From positions 1 to 38,471 of the forward strand of contig CALXBN010000012.1 in NCBI GenBank assembly GCA_944386555.1: DNA of 38,471 bases, written 5' to 3'. Shown piece by piece: positions 6,297 through 15,342 of the stretch (its first letter is position 1; the number at the start of each line of letters is the position of its first letter). The stretch comes from an uncultured Ruthenibacterium sp. (lineage in GTDB: Bacteria; Bacillota; Clostridia; Oscillospirales; Ruminococcaceae). A program made the position numbers and the translations under genes. The notes under the pieces were generated by a model that saw only the letters and a list, made by a program, of their open reading frames with translations, was not told the DNA's origin and ran no database searches.

Positions 6297-8231
6297 TCAG
6301 CGGCCCGCGCGCTCGCGGGTGTAGTTCAGCAGGCCGCCGGCGCGGATGATCTCCGCCTGACGGGGGCTGATCTGGCACAGCAGGGGAATCACCTGGCCGG
6401 CGGTGCGGTCGGTCAGCATCACATAGCCGCTGTCCAGGCCGCTCAGCACGCCGGTCAGGGTCAGGTCATGTCCCAGCTCGATCTTATCGTAGTCGTCGGC
6501 GTGTTCAAACTCCAAAGGCAAAATGCCGGCGTTCACCAGATTGGCCTTGTGGATACGGGCGAAGCTCTTGGCAATGACCGCCCGGATGCCCAGATACAAA
6601 GGCACCAGCGCGGCGTGTTCCCGGGAGGAACCCTGGCCGTAGTTGGCGCCGCCCACGATAAAGCCGCCGTCGGCCGCCTGCGCGCGGGCGGGAAAGTCCG
6701 GGTCGCATACTTCAAAGCAATATTGGGCCAGATGGGGGATATTGCTGCGGTAGGGAAGGATCTTGCTGCCGGCGGGCATGATGTGGTCGGTGGTGATATT
6801 GTCGCCCACCTTCAAAAGGCAGGGCAGGCTCATTTCATCGGTCAGGGCTTTGGCCGTGGGAAGGGGCTTGATATTGGGCCCCCGCAGCACTTCCACGCTG
6901 GCAGCTTCCTCCTCGGCGGCAGGCAGGTCAACCATATTGTCATTTACCGCAAAATGCTCCGGCATGCGAATGCCTTCTACCGGGGGCAGGGTGGTGGGGT
7001 CGGTGATATAGCCCGTCAGGCAGCTGGCGGCGGCGGTCTCGGGGCTCACCAGGTATACGCCGGCGTCTCGGGTGCCGCTGCGGCCCTCAAAGTTGCGGTT
7101 GAACGTGCGCAGGGACACGCCGCCGGAGTTGGGGCTCTGGCCCATGCCGATACAGGGGCCGCAGGCACTCTCCAGAATGCGGGCGCCGGCATTCAGCAGG
7201 TCGGCCAGCGCGCCGTTTTCGCTGAGCATTGTCAGCACCTGGCGGCTGCCGGGCGCAATGGCCAGGCTCACCTCGGGGCACACGGTTTTGCCTTTCAGCA
7301 TGGCGGCCACAGTCATGAGGTCCGTATAACTGGAGTTGGTGCAGCTGCCGATGCACACCTGGTCCACTTTGGTCATGGCCAGGCTGCGCACAGGTTTTAC
7401 GTTGTCCGGGCTGTGGGGGCAGGCTGCCAGAGGTGACAGAGACGACAGGTCGATATCGATCACCTCATCGTACACCGCGTCGGCATCGGCGGACAGTTCC
7501 ACCCAGTCCTCCGGGCGCCCCTGGGCCAGCAGGAAGGCGCGGGTCACTTCATCGCTGGGGAAGATGGAGGTGGTGGCGCCCAGTTCGGCGCCCATGTTGG
7601 TGATGGTGGCCCGCTGGGGCACCGACAGTTTTTTCACGCCTTCACCGCCGTACTCGATGATTTTCCCCACACCGCCCTTCACGGTCATGATGCGCAGTAC
7701 CTCCAGGATCACGTCCTTGGCGCTCACCATGGGGCGCAGCGCGCCGGACAGGCGCACCAGCATCATTTTGGGATAGGGGATGTAATATGCGCCGCCGCCC
7801 ATGGCCACGGCTACATCCAGCCCGCCGGCGCCCATGGCCAGGCAGCCGATGCCGCCGGCGGTGGGCGTGTGGCTGTCCGACCCGATCAGCGTCTTTCCGG
7901 GTTTGGCAAAGCGCTCCAGGTGTACCTGGTGGCAGATGCCGTTGCCCGGGCGGGAATACCGCACGCCGATCTTCTTGGCGATGGTGCGGATGAAACGATG
8001 GTCGTCCGCGTTCATAAAGCCGCTTTGCAGGGTATTGTGATCAATGTACGCAACACTCAGCTCGGTTTTTACCCGGGGGATACCCATGGCTTCATATTCC
8101 AGATAAGCCATGGTGCCAGTGGCGTCCTGGGTGAGGGTCTGGTCAATATGCAGCCCTATCTCGCTGCCGGGCGCAGGGGTACCCTCTACCAGGTGCGCGT
8201 CGATGATTTTTTGTGCGATCGTCTTTCCCAT
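6297..8231 (-). CDS. acnA: Aconitate hydratase
   Basis: A 644-residue monomeric aconitase interconverting citrate and isocitrate in the cytoplasm. The three [4Fe-4S] ligands are visible: Cys297 in GSCTNS, and Cys357 and Cys360 in ESACGPCIGMG. The substrate-site GSDSHTPTAGG motif is present, as is the C-terminal swivel domain with GGANYGQGSSREHA. The length suits the shorter bacterial branch (about 640 residues) rather than the 900-residue AcnA form. It is the first gene of the acnA-icd-rex-tfoX operon, with a strong AGGAGAGGAG ribosome site. Citrate synthase is not in the window. In fermentative clostridia this branch mainly supplies 2-oxoglutarate for glutamate. Confidence 0.93.
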   Translation of the reverse strand: MGKTIAQKIIDAHLVEGTPAPGSEIGLHIDQTLTQDATGTMAYLEYEAMGIPRVKTELSVAYIDHNTLQSGFMNADDHRFIRTIAKKIGVRYSRPGNGICHQVHLERFAKPGKTLIGSDSHTPTAGGIGCLAMGAGGLDVAVAMGGGAYYIPYPKMMLVRLSGALRPMVSAKDVILEVLRIMTVKGGVGKIIEYGGEGVKKLSVPQRATITNMGAELGATTSIFPSDEVTRAFLLAQGRPEDWVELSADADAVYDEVIDIDLSSLSPLAACPHSPDNVKPVRSLAMTKVDQVCIGSCTNSSYTDLMTVAAMLKGKTVCPEVSLAIAPGSRQVLTMLSENGALADLLNAGARILESACGPCIGMGQSPNSGGVSLRTFNRNFEGRSGTRDAGVYLVSPETAAASCLTGYITDPTTLPPVEGIRMPEHFAVNDNMVDLPAAEEEAASVEVLRGPNIKPLPTAKALTDEMSLPCLLKVGDNITTDHIMPAGSKILPYRSNIPHLAQYCFEVCDPDFPARAQAADGGFIVGGANYGQGSSREHAALVPLYLGIRAVIAKSFARIHKANLVNAGILPLEFEHADDYDKIELGHDLTLTGVLSGLDSGYVMLTDRTAGQVIPLLCQISPRQAEIIRAGGLLNYTRERAGR

Positions 8232-8301
8232 GGATGCTTTCTCCTCTCCTTGCGCCGGCCGCCGTGCGGGGGAAGGGCCTGGCAGCAGATATACACTACT
8301 A

Positions 8302-8330
8302 ATAATAGAGGTTTTTGCTTACATTGTCAA
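8302..8330 (-). promoter_or_regulatory. Promoter of the acnA operon, inside the 3' end of the VanZ gene
   Basis: Read on the minus strand: TTGACA (8325-8330), a 17-bp spacer, and TATTAT (8302-8307). The -35 box forms the Leu-Thr codons of the last residues of the upstream VanZ/RDD gene, whose stop is at 8319-8321. Confidence 0.8.
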
Positions 8331-9575
8331 TGAATTGTCAACTGTTTCATCGGCTGTTTCGCCGGCGCCCTGCACATTGGCACCGGCGAAGGGCTCCGAT
8401 GCGTCCCCGGGGCCCTGGGCCGCCTGGCCGGGCACCTGCAGGGTGCTCACGTTGCGGGTGCCGCTGATGCGCCCGTACAGGTATTCGTGTTCGCTGCCCA
8501 GCAGTTTGGACAGCGTCCCCGCGCAGAACAGGCAGATCACCACCGCCAGCATCGCGCACCCTGCGGCCCCCAGGCCCAGCAGCAGCGGCTGGCCTGCCTG
8601 CAGGCACACATCCATCAGCCAGAAAGCATACCAGGGTGCCGGCAGCACCAGGCCGTACAACAGGCCATAGCGAAGCAGGTACTGCCACAGGCGGGGCGGC
8701 CGGCCCCGGCGGTCTGCCAGGCGCAGGTGCAGGAACGCCTTGCCCGGTGTGCGGCCCCGGCACAGCCACTGCAGAAGGACAAAGTACAGCAGCACCCCGG
8801 CTGCGTACACCAGCCCTTTGGCCCACTGCATCTGCCGCAAAGCGGGCCACAGCCGCACGGCCGCGGCTTCGGCAGCCAGATACAGCAGGTACAGGAATAC
8901 CCAATCCAGCCCCAGGGCCAGAACGCGGCGCAGGAAAGGCACGCGCTTGCCTTTCTGGTAGGCGCGGCGGTCCAGCTCTTCCCGGCTGGGCAGAAAAAAG
9001 CAGATCACTGGAGCCGCCAGCCAGCCAAGGGCTGTGCCCAGGGTATTGTTGATGAAATCGTTGATGTCGAACAGTCGGTAGGGCCGGGGGTACAGCCCGT
9101 ACAGGCCGGTCAGCTGGGTCAGTTCCAGAAAGGCGCAGCAGGCAAAGCCGATGAGCACCGCCTGCCAGAACCGCCGGCGGAAGTAGTAGCGAAGGTATAC
9201 CCCCAAAGGGAAGAACATGCACACGTTGAAAAACATTTCCCAGAACGCGCGGGATTTCAGTACGGCAATGTAGGCGTTCAGCGTGGTGAAATCCTGGGGG
9301 TTTTCGGCCAGAAATTCCAGCAGGCTGGCGCCGGGCACCAGGTTCATGGCAGGGCCGGTGCTGGCGGCCACGGCTTCCGGGTCCGGCAGAGGCAGGATGG
9401 CCAGGAAATAGGCCGTCAGACAGTACAGCACAAAGGAGTACACCACTGCCGTGCGCAGCAGGGGGATCGAACCGAATTTTTTATATTGAAACAGCATATA
9501 GGGCAGGGTGATCACCGCTGCCAAAATCGGGAACGTCATCACCGCGATGCCGATCACCTGCAGATAAGATTCCAT
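8319..9575 (-). CDS. VanZ-domain and RDD-domain membrane protein
   Basis: A 418-residue integral membrane protein that appears to join two families. The N-terminal half (about residues 10-200) has the VanZ layout: hydrophobic helices, a FFNVCMFFPLG segment and LTQLTGLYG followed by DINDFINNTLG. The C-terminal part (about 230-370) resembles an RDD domain, with ALGLDWVFLYLLY and the RGRTPGKAFLHLRL motif. VanZ homologues are linked to teicoplanin or lipoglycopeptide resistance, but most chromosomal copies have no proven role. The start at 9575 is supported by GGAGG eight bases upstream; the frame runs further without a ribosome site. The last ~70 residues are hydrophilic and probably disordered. 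Its 3' end contains the acnA promoter. Confidence 0.82.
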   Translation of the reverse strand: MESYLQVIGIAVMTFPILAAVITLPYMLFQYKKFGSIPLLRTAVVYSFVLYCLTAYFLAILPLPDPEAVAASTGPAMNLVPGASLLEFLAENPQDFTTLNAYIAVLKSRAFWEMFFNVCMFFPLGVYLRYYFRRRFWQAVLIGFACCAFLELTQLTGLYGLYPRPYRLFDINDFINNTLGTALGWLAAPVICFFLPSREELDRRAYQKGKRVPFLRRVLALGLDWVFLYLLYLAAEAAAVRLWPALRQMQWAKGLVYAAGVLLYFVLLQWLCRGRTPGKAFLHLRLADRRGRPPRLWQYLLRYGLLYGLVLPAPWYAFWLMDVCLQAGQPLLLGLGAAGCAMLAVVICLFCAGTLSKLLGSEHEYLYGRISGTRNVSTLQVPGQAAQGPGDASEPFAGANVQGAGETADETVDNSLTM

Positions 9576-9635
9576 GAAGAAGGCCTCCTTTCCCTCTATA
9601 CACGCAACGAGGGATGTCTCCATTTTACCCCAAAG

Positions 9636-9649
9636 TGTCCCGCGGGACA
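9636..9649. promoter_or_regulatory. Perfect 14-bp palindrome between divergent genes
   Basis: TGTCCCGCGGGACA lies between the VanZ/RDD start (9575, leftward) and the tepA start (9764, rightward). A perfect dyad between divergent genes could be an operator. No regulator for it is identified. Confidence 0.4.
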
Positions 9650-9763
9650 AGGGCGCAGAATAGCAGGCTGCCGGGCCGGGCAACCTAGGATGTGTCCGAA
9701 AATGCCGGGCGGCGCCGTTTCGGGCTCCGCCGGCCGGAGCGCAAAGAAAAGGAGAGATTGTCC

Positions 9764-10564
9764 ATGTACACATCCGAGGAACGCACCCCGCAGGCAGACC
9801 CGCAGGAGGGAGCCCGATGCACGCAGCTGGATCAGGAATATATGGTGGAAACCGGCAGCGTGCTGCGCACCCGGGGGCCCCACGCCATCCACTGCCTGAC
9901 GGTGATCGGCCAGATCGAGGGCCACTCCGCCGCCCCCGCGGGCCAGAAGACCACCAAGTACGAGCATGTGATCCCCCAGCTGGTTTCCATTGAAGAGGAC
10001 CCGGAGATCGAGGCGCTGCTGGTGATCCTGAACACCGTGGGCGGTGACGTGGAGGCGGGCCTGGCCCTGGCCGAGCTGATCGCCGGCATCTCCAAGCCCA
10101 GCGCCACGCTGGTGCTGGGGGGCGGGCATTCCATCGGCATTCCCCTGGCGGTAGCCGCCCGGCGCAGCTTTATCGTACCCACTGCCACCATGACGGTACA
10201 CCCGGTACGCCATGCGGGGCTGCTGCTGGGCGTGCCCCAAACCATGCGCTATTTTGAGCAGATGCAGCAGCGCATCACCGGCTTTGTCACCCGCCATTCG
10301 TCCATCTCGGCCCGCCGGTTCACCCAGCTGATGATGAACACCGGCGAGATGGTGATGGATGTGGGCAGCGTGCTGGACGGCGAGGCGGCCGTGCGGGAGG
10401 GGCTGATCGACCAGATGGGCACCCTGGGCGATGCGCTGCACTATCTGTATGGCCAGGCGGAAGCAGCCCGCACAGCCCCTGCCCGGCCGGCAGCGGGCCG
10501 GACGGAAAAGGCAGCCCGCCCCGCAGCGCGCCGGCGCCGTATCCAAACGGCTGGCGCAAAATAA
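9764..10564 (+). CDS. tepA: TepA-like Clp-fold serine protease
   Basis: A 266-residue protein of the Clp protease (ClpP/crotonase) fold, closest in pattern to TepA/YmfB of Bacillus. GGDV at 93-96 fits the oxyanion region, Ser123 in GGGHSIGIP is the likely nucleophile and His146 in TVHPVRH the likely base. A basic, proline- and alanine-rich tail follows residue 235. In Bacillus, tepA sits immediately upstream of spoIIIE, and the same order holds here, which supports the assignment. The start at 9764 has AAAAGGAGAG upstream; an earlier in-frame ATG at 9692 lacks one. The substrate is unknown. Roles in protein export and in degradation have been proposed for the family. Confidence 0.85.
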   Translation: MYTSEERTPQADPQEGARCTQLDQEYMVETGSVLRTRGPHAIHCLTVIGQIEGHSAAPAGQKTTKYEHVIPQLVSIEEDPEIEALLVILNTVGGDVEAGLALAELIAGISKPSATLVLGGGHSIGIPLAVAARRSFIVPTATMTVHPVRHAGLLLGVPQTMRYFEQMQQRITGFVTRHSSISARRFTQLMMNTGEMVMDVGSVLDGEAAVREGLIDQMGTLGDALHYLYGQAEAARTAPARPAAGRTEKAARPAARRRRIQTAGAK

Positions 10565-10567
10565 ATA

Positions 10568-10596
10568 TTGTGCCCGGGCCGATTTGGTGGTAAAAT
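10568..10596 (+). promoter_or_regulatory. Weak promoter candidate for ftsK
   Basis: TTGTGC (10568-10573), a 17-bp spacer and TAAAAT (10591-10596). An 8-bp hairpin (TGCCTGCG / CGCAGGCA, 10641-10661) follows in the leader before the ribosome site. Confidence 0.4.
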
Positions 10597-10679
10597 GTAT
10601 ACGGGTTTGTTTGCCCATTTTTTATTTTTCGGTTTGATACTGCCTGCGCCTGACGCAGGCACTACATAGAGGGGTAACC

Positions 10680-13292
10680 ATGGCGACAAAACGTTCATCT
10701 GCGAATACATCGGCAAAAAGACGGCCTGCGGCCCGCGGGCGGAAGAAAAAACCGGAGCTGTCCCGGGAGTGGAGCATCGCGCTGCTGATCGCCGCGGTGT
10801 TGGCGGCGGCGCTCACCTATGTACAGGGGGAATCGGGCTGGGCCTGGGCACGGGCCAACCTGCTGTTCGGCGTATTTGGCCCGGCGGCCTATCTGCTGGC
10901 CCCGGCGCTGGGCTGGCTGGCGGTGCGTGTGTCCATTGGCCAGCCGGTGAAAGCGCTGACGGCCAAGCTTCTGCTGGGTATGGCCCTGCTGTGCGGGCTG
11001 GCGCTGGTGTTTTCCGGAGCGGACCTGACGGGTCTGTCCTTCCAGGACGGGATGATCGCCCTGCACCAGGCCGCCGCACAGCGAACCTGGCCGCTTTCGG
11101 GTGGTGTGCTCAGCGCCCTGTTTGGCTGGAGCCTGCTGGCCCTGCTGGGACGCCCGGGGGCCAATATCGTGCTGGTGGTGCTGGCGGCGGCAGGCGTGCT
11201 GCTGCTCACCAATACCACGCCCGGTGACCTGTACTTCTTTGTCAATGGGAAGGCTGCCGGCGCGCGCCGGCGGCATGAGGAGGCCCGCCAGCGGCGAGCC
11301 GAACAAATGCGCCTGAACGAAGCGGCCCGGCGGGAAGCAGAAAACCGTCCGCAGCCGGCCGGCGAAGAACTGGTGGACCATTCTGCCTACGAAGCCGCCA
11401 AGGCATCCCGCCGGCGCGCGGCCATTGATATCGACCTGGGCGAGGATCAGCTGGCGGAATCCGCCGTTCTGCACGAGGAAGAAAAGCCCGTTATCGGCCC
11501 GGGCGGCACCTTTGGTATGTTCCCGCCCCGCCGGCGTCCGCAGCCGGCTGCCGGGACGGGCGGAAGCGGGGAAGAGGCGCATCCTCAGGCTGAAGTACAG
11601 CTGCCGCCCACCCACAAAGGCACCGAGACGCCCTTGGCACCTGACGGCCAGCCGGTGGCGGATGAACCTAGCGGGGAAGAGGCGGCAGTCCCGGCCGCGG
11701 ATGAAGCCTCCCAGCTGGCGGATCTGGTCCGGCGTGCAGTAGGCGCTGCGGAACAGCCCGCTGCGGCGTCTGCGGCCGCACCGGCTCCGGCGCAGCCGGT
11801 GGAACAGGACGGCTACGCCTACCCGCCGCTGAGCCTGTTCCAGAAAGCCAAGCCCGCCGACGAGCAGCATATTGAAGCGGAGCTGACCCGCAATGCCGAC
11901 CTGCTGGTCAAGACATTGGAGAGTTTCGGTGTGCACACCCGCCTGCAGGACATCAGCCGCGGTCCCGCCGTCACCCGGTACGAGCTGCAGCCCCAGGCCG
12001 GCGTGAAGATCAGCCGCATCACGGGACTGTCCGACGATATCGCACTGAACCTGGCCACCGGCGGTGTGCGCATCGAGGCGCCCATTCCCGGCAAAGCCGC
12101 CGTAGGCATCGAGATCCCCAACAAAACCCGCACGATGGTCACCCTGCGCAGCGTGCTGGAATCCCAGGCGTTTTCCACCAGCAAAAAGCCGCTCACTTTC
12201 GCCGTGGGCATGGACATCGCCGGCAACTGTGTCATCGGGGATCTGGCCAAAATGCCTCACCTGCTCATTGCCGGAACCACCGGCAGCGGTAAATCCGTGT
12301 GCACCAATTCCATTATCATGAGCTTCCTGTATCGCTGTGCACCCCAGAAACTGCGCATGATCCTCATTGACCCCAAGATGGTGGAATTCGCCCAGTACAA
12401 CGGCATCCCGCACCTGCTGATGCCCGTAGTCACCGAGCCGCGCAAAGCTGCCGGAGCACTGGGCAGCGCTGTGGCGGAAATGGAAAAACGCTACCATCTG
12501 CTGGCTGAAAACAGCGTGCCCAACATCGAGGAATACAACGCTCTGGCGGAAAACGACCCCGCATTGGAGCCCATGCCCTATATTGTCATCGTCATTGATG
12601 AGCTGGCCGATTTGATGATGGTGGCCGGCAAAGAGGTGGAGGACTACATCTGCCGTATTGCGCAGAAGGCCCGCGCTGCAGGCATGCACCTGATCGTGGC
12701 GACCCAGCGCCCCTCGGTAGATGTGATTACCGGCCTGATCAAGGCCAACATTCCCAGCCGCATCGGCCTGACGGTGATGAGCCAGGTGGACAGCCGCACC
12801 ATCCTGGACACCGGCGGAGCGGAAAAGCTGCTGGGCAACGGCGATATGCTGTATATGCCGGTGGGTGTGAACAAACCCCTGCGCGTACAGGGCACATTTG
12901 TGCGCTCGGCCGAAATCCGCGCGGTGATCGAATTCATCAAAAAACATGCCGGCGCCGACTACAACCAGGAAATGATCGCCGAGATGGAAAAACGGGCCGC
13001 CGCAGACAAAGGCGGTTCCGGCGGGACGGGAGACGAGGACGACGATTCCCGTGACCCCATGTTTGCCACCGCAGTGGAGGTGGTTATCGATGCGGGCATG
13101 GCCTCCACCAGCCTTTTGCAGCGCCGGTGCAAGCTGGGCTATGCACGGGCTGCGCGCATCATGGACGAAATGGAGCAGCAGCACATCATCGGCCCCTATG
13201 AGGGCTCCAAGCCCCGCCAGGTGCTGATCGACCGCACCCAGTGGATCGAGATGACTATGCAGCAGCAGGCCGACCGGGACCCCAACCCCTGA
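10680..13292 (+). CDS. ftsK: FtsK/SpoIIIE DNA translocase
   Basis: An 870-residue septal DNA translocase that pumps chromosomal DNA through the closing division or sporulation septum. The N-terminal part (about residues 30-195) has four to five membrane helices. A long, charged and proline- and alanine-rich linker (about 200-385) follows. The motor has Walker A GTTGSGKS ending at Lys538-Ser539 and Walker B IVIVIDEL with Asp640-Glu641. The C-terminal gamma winged helix (about 790-855) should read the oriented KOPS/SRS sequences. The preceding tepA gene matches the Bacillus order. Whether it acts as FtsK or SpoIIIE cannot be told from the sequence alone. Confidence 0.95.
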   Translation: MATKRSSANTSAKRRPAARGRKKKPELSREWSIALLIAAVLAAALTYVQGESGWAWARANLLFGVFGPAAYLLAPALGWLAVRVSIGQPVKALTAKLLLGMALLCGLALVFSGADLTGLSFQDGMIALHQAAAQRTWPLSGGVLSALFGWSLLALLGRPGANIVLVVLAAAGVLLLTNTTPGDLYFFVNGKAAGARRRHEEARQRRAEQMRLNEAARREAENRPQPAGEELVDHSAYEAAKASRRRAAIDIDLGEDQLAESAVLHEEEKPVIGPGGTFGMFPPRRRPQPAAGTGGSGEEAHPQAEVQLPPTHKGTETPLAPDGQPVADEPSGEEAAVPAADEASQLADLVRRAVGAAEQPAAASAAAPAPAQPVEQDGYAYPPLSLFQKAKPADEQHIEAELTRNADLLVKTLESFGVHTRLQDISRGPAVTRYELQPQAGVKISRITGLSDDIALNLATGGVRIEAPIPGKAAVGIEIPNKTRTMVTLRSVLESQAFSTSKKPLTFAVGMDIAGNCVIGDLAKMPHLLIAGTTGSGKSVCTNSIIMSFLYRCAPQKLRMILIDPKMVEFAQYNGIPHLLMPVVTEPRKAAGALGSAVAEMEKRYHLLAENSVPNIEEYNALAENDPALEPMPYIVIVIDELADLMMVAGKEVEDYICRIAQKARAAGMHLIVATQRPSVDVITGLIKANIPSRIGLTVMSQVDSRTILDTGGAEKLLGNGDMLYMPVGVNKPLRVQGTFVRSAEIRAVIEFIKKHAGADYNQEMIAEMEKRAAADKGGSGGTGDEDDDSRDPMFATAVEVVIDAGMASTSLLQRRCKLGYARAARIMDEMEQQHIIGPYEGSKPRQVLIDRTQWIEMTMQQQADRDPNP

Positions 13293-13317
13293 TGGCTGAA
13301 GGAAAACAGGAAATTGC

Positions 13318-13362
13318 GTGCGGGCGCGGAGGCCCCGGCTCCGGCCGTCTCCGCGCCCGCAC
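13318..13362. repeat. 14-bp GC-rich hairpin between ftsK and ygiQ
   Basis: A perfect inverted repeat, GTGCGGGCGCGGAG / CTCCGCGCCCGCAC, around a 17-nt loop. It starts 25 bases after the ftsK stop. No T run follows, and the ygiQ ribosome site lies 14 bases further on. It may protect the upstream message or limit read-through. Confidence 0.6.
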
Positions 13363-13386
13363 GGCTACAACTGCAAAGGAGCGACT

Positions 13387-15342
13387 ATGACCCCCAATAC
13401 CCAGTTCCTGCCCCTGTGCCGGGCGGATATGCGGGCCAGGGGCTGGCAGGACGTGGATTTCGTGCTGGTCACCGGCGACGCCTATATCGACCACCCCAGC
13501 TTTGGCGCGGCCATCATCGGCCGTGTGCTGGAAGCCGCCGGCTTCCGGGTGGGCATCATCAGCCAGCCCGATTATACCACGCCCGACAGTATGAAAGAGT
13601 ATGGGCGCCCACGGTACGGCTTCTTCATCGGCGGCGGCAATGTGGACAGCATGGTGGCGCACTATTCGGTGGCCAAGATCCGCCGCCGGCGGGACGAATA
13701 CACCCCCGGCGGTGTGGCCGGCAAACGGCCGGACCGCTGTGCCACCGTGTATACCCGCCTGGCCAAAGCGGCTTATCCGGACCTGCCTGTGGTGCTGGGC
13801 GGCCTGGAAGCCTCCCTGCGGCGCTTTGCCCACTACGATTACTGGTCGGATACCGTGATGCCAAGCATCGCCGAAAGTTCCGGAGCCGATCTCATCAGTT
13901 TCGGCATGGCAGAGCACCAGACGGTGGCCCTGGCCCGCCGTCTGGCTGCCGGCGAACCGGCGGCGCACATCACCGATGTGCCCGGCACCTGCTATTTGAC
14001 AGACTTTGAAAGCCTGCCCGCCAAATATGTGGAATGTGCCTCTTACCAAAAAGTAGCCGGGGACAAGCTGGCTTATGCAAAGGCATGCCGCATCCAGATG
14101 GACAACCAGGACCCCGCCAGCGCCGTGCCGGTGGTGCAAAAGCAAAGCGAACGGTATCTGGTGCAGAATGTCCCGGCGGCGCCGCTGACCCGGCGGGAGC
14201 TGGACGCGGTGTACGCGCTGCCTTTCACCCGGCGGGTGCATCCCTCTTACGACGCGCTGGGCGGCGTGCCTGCCATTGCCGAGGTGGAATTCTCCGTAGC
14301 CCACAATCGGGGCTGCTTCGGCGGGTGCAATTTCTGCGCCATCACCATGCACCAGGGCCGGCGCGTCACAAGCCGCAGCGCCGACAGCGTGGTGGCCGAG
14401 GCGGAAATGCTCACGGGGCTGCCCGGCTTCAAAGGCTATATTCACGATGTGGGCGGCCCTACGGCCAACTTCCGCCTGCCCAGCTGCGCGGGGCAGATGC
14501 GCCGGGGCGTGTGCGGCGGCGGCAAGCACTGCCTGGCCCCCAGCCCCTGTAAGGAGCTGATTGTGGATCACAGCGAGTACTTATCCATCCTGCGCCGGGT
14601 GCGGGCGCTGCCCGGGGTGAAAAAGGTGTTCATCCGCAGCGGCATCCGGTACGATTACCTGATGCTGGACAAAGACGAGACATTTTTCAAAGAGCTGGTG
14701 CAGTACCACGTCAGCGGCCAGCTGAAGGTGGCCCCCGAGCACTGCGCGCCCAACACGCTGCGCCATATGGGCAAGCCGCCGGTGGAGGTGTTCAACCGCT
14801 TCGCCAAACGGTTCTATGAGCTGACACGCCAGGCAGGCAAGCAGCAGTATCTGGTGCCCTACCTGATGAGCAGCCATCCGGGCAGTACCCTGAAAGACGC
14901 GGTGATTCTGGCCGAATACCTGTACCGCCACAAAATGCGCCCGGAACAGGTGCAGGATTTTTACCCCACGCCGGGTACGGTGTCCACATGTATGTTCTAC
15001 ACCGGCCTGGATCCTTACACATTGCAGCCCGTCTATGTGGCGCGGGACCCGGAGGAGAAAGCCATGCAGAGGGCGCTGCTGCAGTACTATGACCCCAAGA
15101 ACGCACAGCGGGTGCGCAAGGCGCTGCATATCACCCACCGGGAGGATCTGATCCCTCTGCTGGTGCCGGATGTACCCCGTACCAGGCGCGCGCCGAAGGA
15201 GATCGTACTGCATCTGCCGCCCCGCCCGGGCGCAGGAAAACCCGGCGGCAGGAAGGGGGCGGACGCATGTCGAAATACCGGGCGCGGTACCGGCGCCGCA
15301 AGGCAGTCAGCCAGGCAAAAAGGCAAGCGGCGCGGGCGCTGA
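13387..15342 (+). CDS. ygiQ: YgiQ-family radical SAM protein (UPF0313)
   Basis: A 651-residue radical SAM enzyme of the YgiQ/UPF0313 family, whose reaction is unknown. The cluster ligands form CxxxCxxC at Cys310, Cys314 and Cys317 in NRGCFGGCNFCAI. A B12-binding-like N-terminal region precedes it, with FFIGGGNVDSM and GGLEASLRR. The conserved GPTANF and CAPNTLRHMGKPP blocks follow. The C-terminal tail is basic and low in complexity. The start at 13387 has AAAGGAG upstream; the frame runs to 13318 through the hairpin. The next gene starts inside its last 76 bases, which suggests coupled translation. Confidence 0.92.
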   Translation: MTPNTQFLPLCRADMRARGWQDVDFVLVTGDAYIDHPSFGAAIIGRVLEAAGFRVGIISQPDYTTPDSMKEYGRPRYGFFIGGGNVDSMVAHYSVAKIRRRRDEYTPGGVAGKRPDRCATVYTRLAKAAYPDLPVVLGGLEASLRRFAHYDYWSDTVMPSIAESSGADLISFGMAEHQTVALARRLAAGEPAAHITDVPGTCYLTDFESLPAKYVECASYQKVAGDKLAYAKACRIQMDNQDPASAVPVVQKQSERYLVQNVPAAPLTRRELDAVYALPFTRRVHPSYDALGGVPAIAEVEFSVAHNRGCFGGCNFCAITMHQGRRVTSRSADSVVAEAEMLTGLPGFKGYIHDVGGPTANFRLPSCAGQMRRGVCGGGKHCLAPSPCKELIVDHSEYLSILRRVRALPGVKKVFIRSGIRYDYLMLDKDETFFKELVQYHVSGQLKVAPEHCAPNTLRHMGKPPVEVFNRFAKRFYELTRQAGKQQYLVPYLMSSHPGSTLKDAVILAEYLYRHKMRPEQVQDFYPTPGTVSTCMFYTGLDPYTLQPVYVARDPEEKAMQRALLQYYDPKNAQRVRKALHITHREDLIPLLVPDVPRTRRAPKEIVLHLPPRPGAGKPGGRKGADACRNTGRGTGAARQSARQKGKRRGR

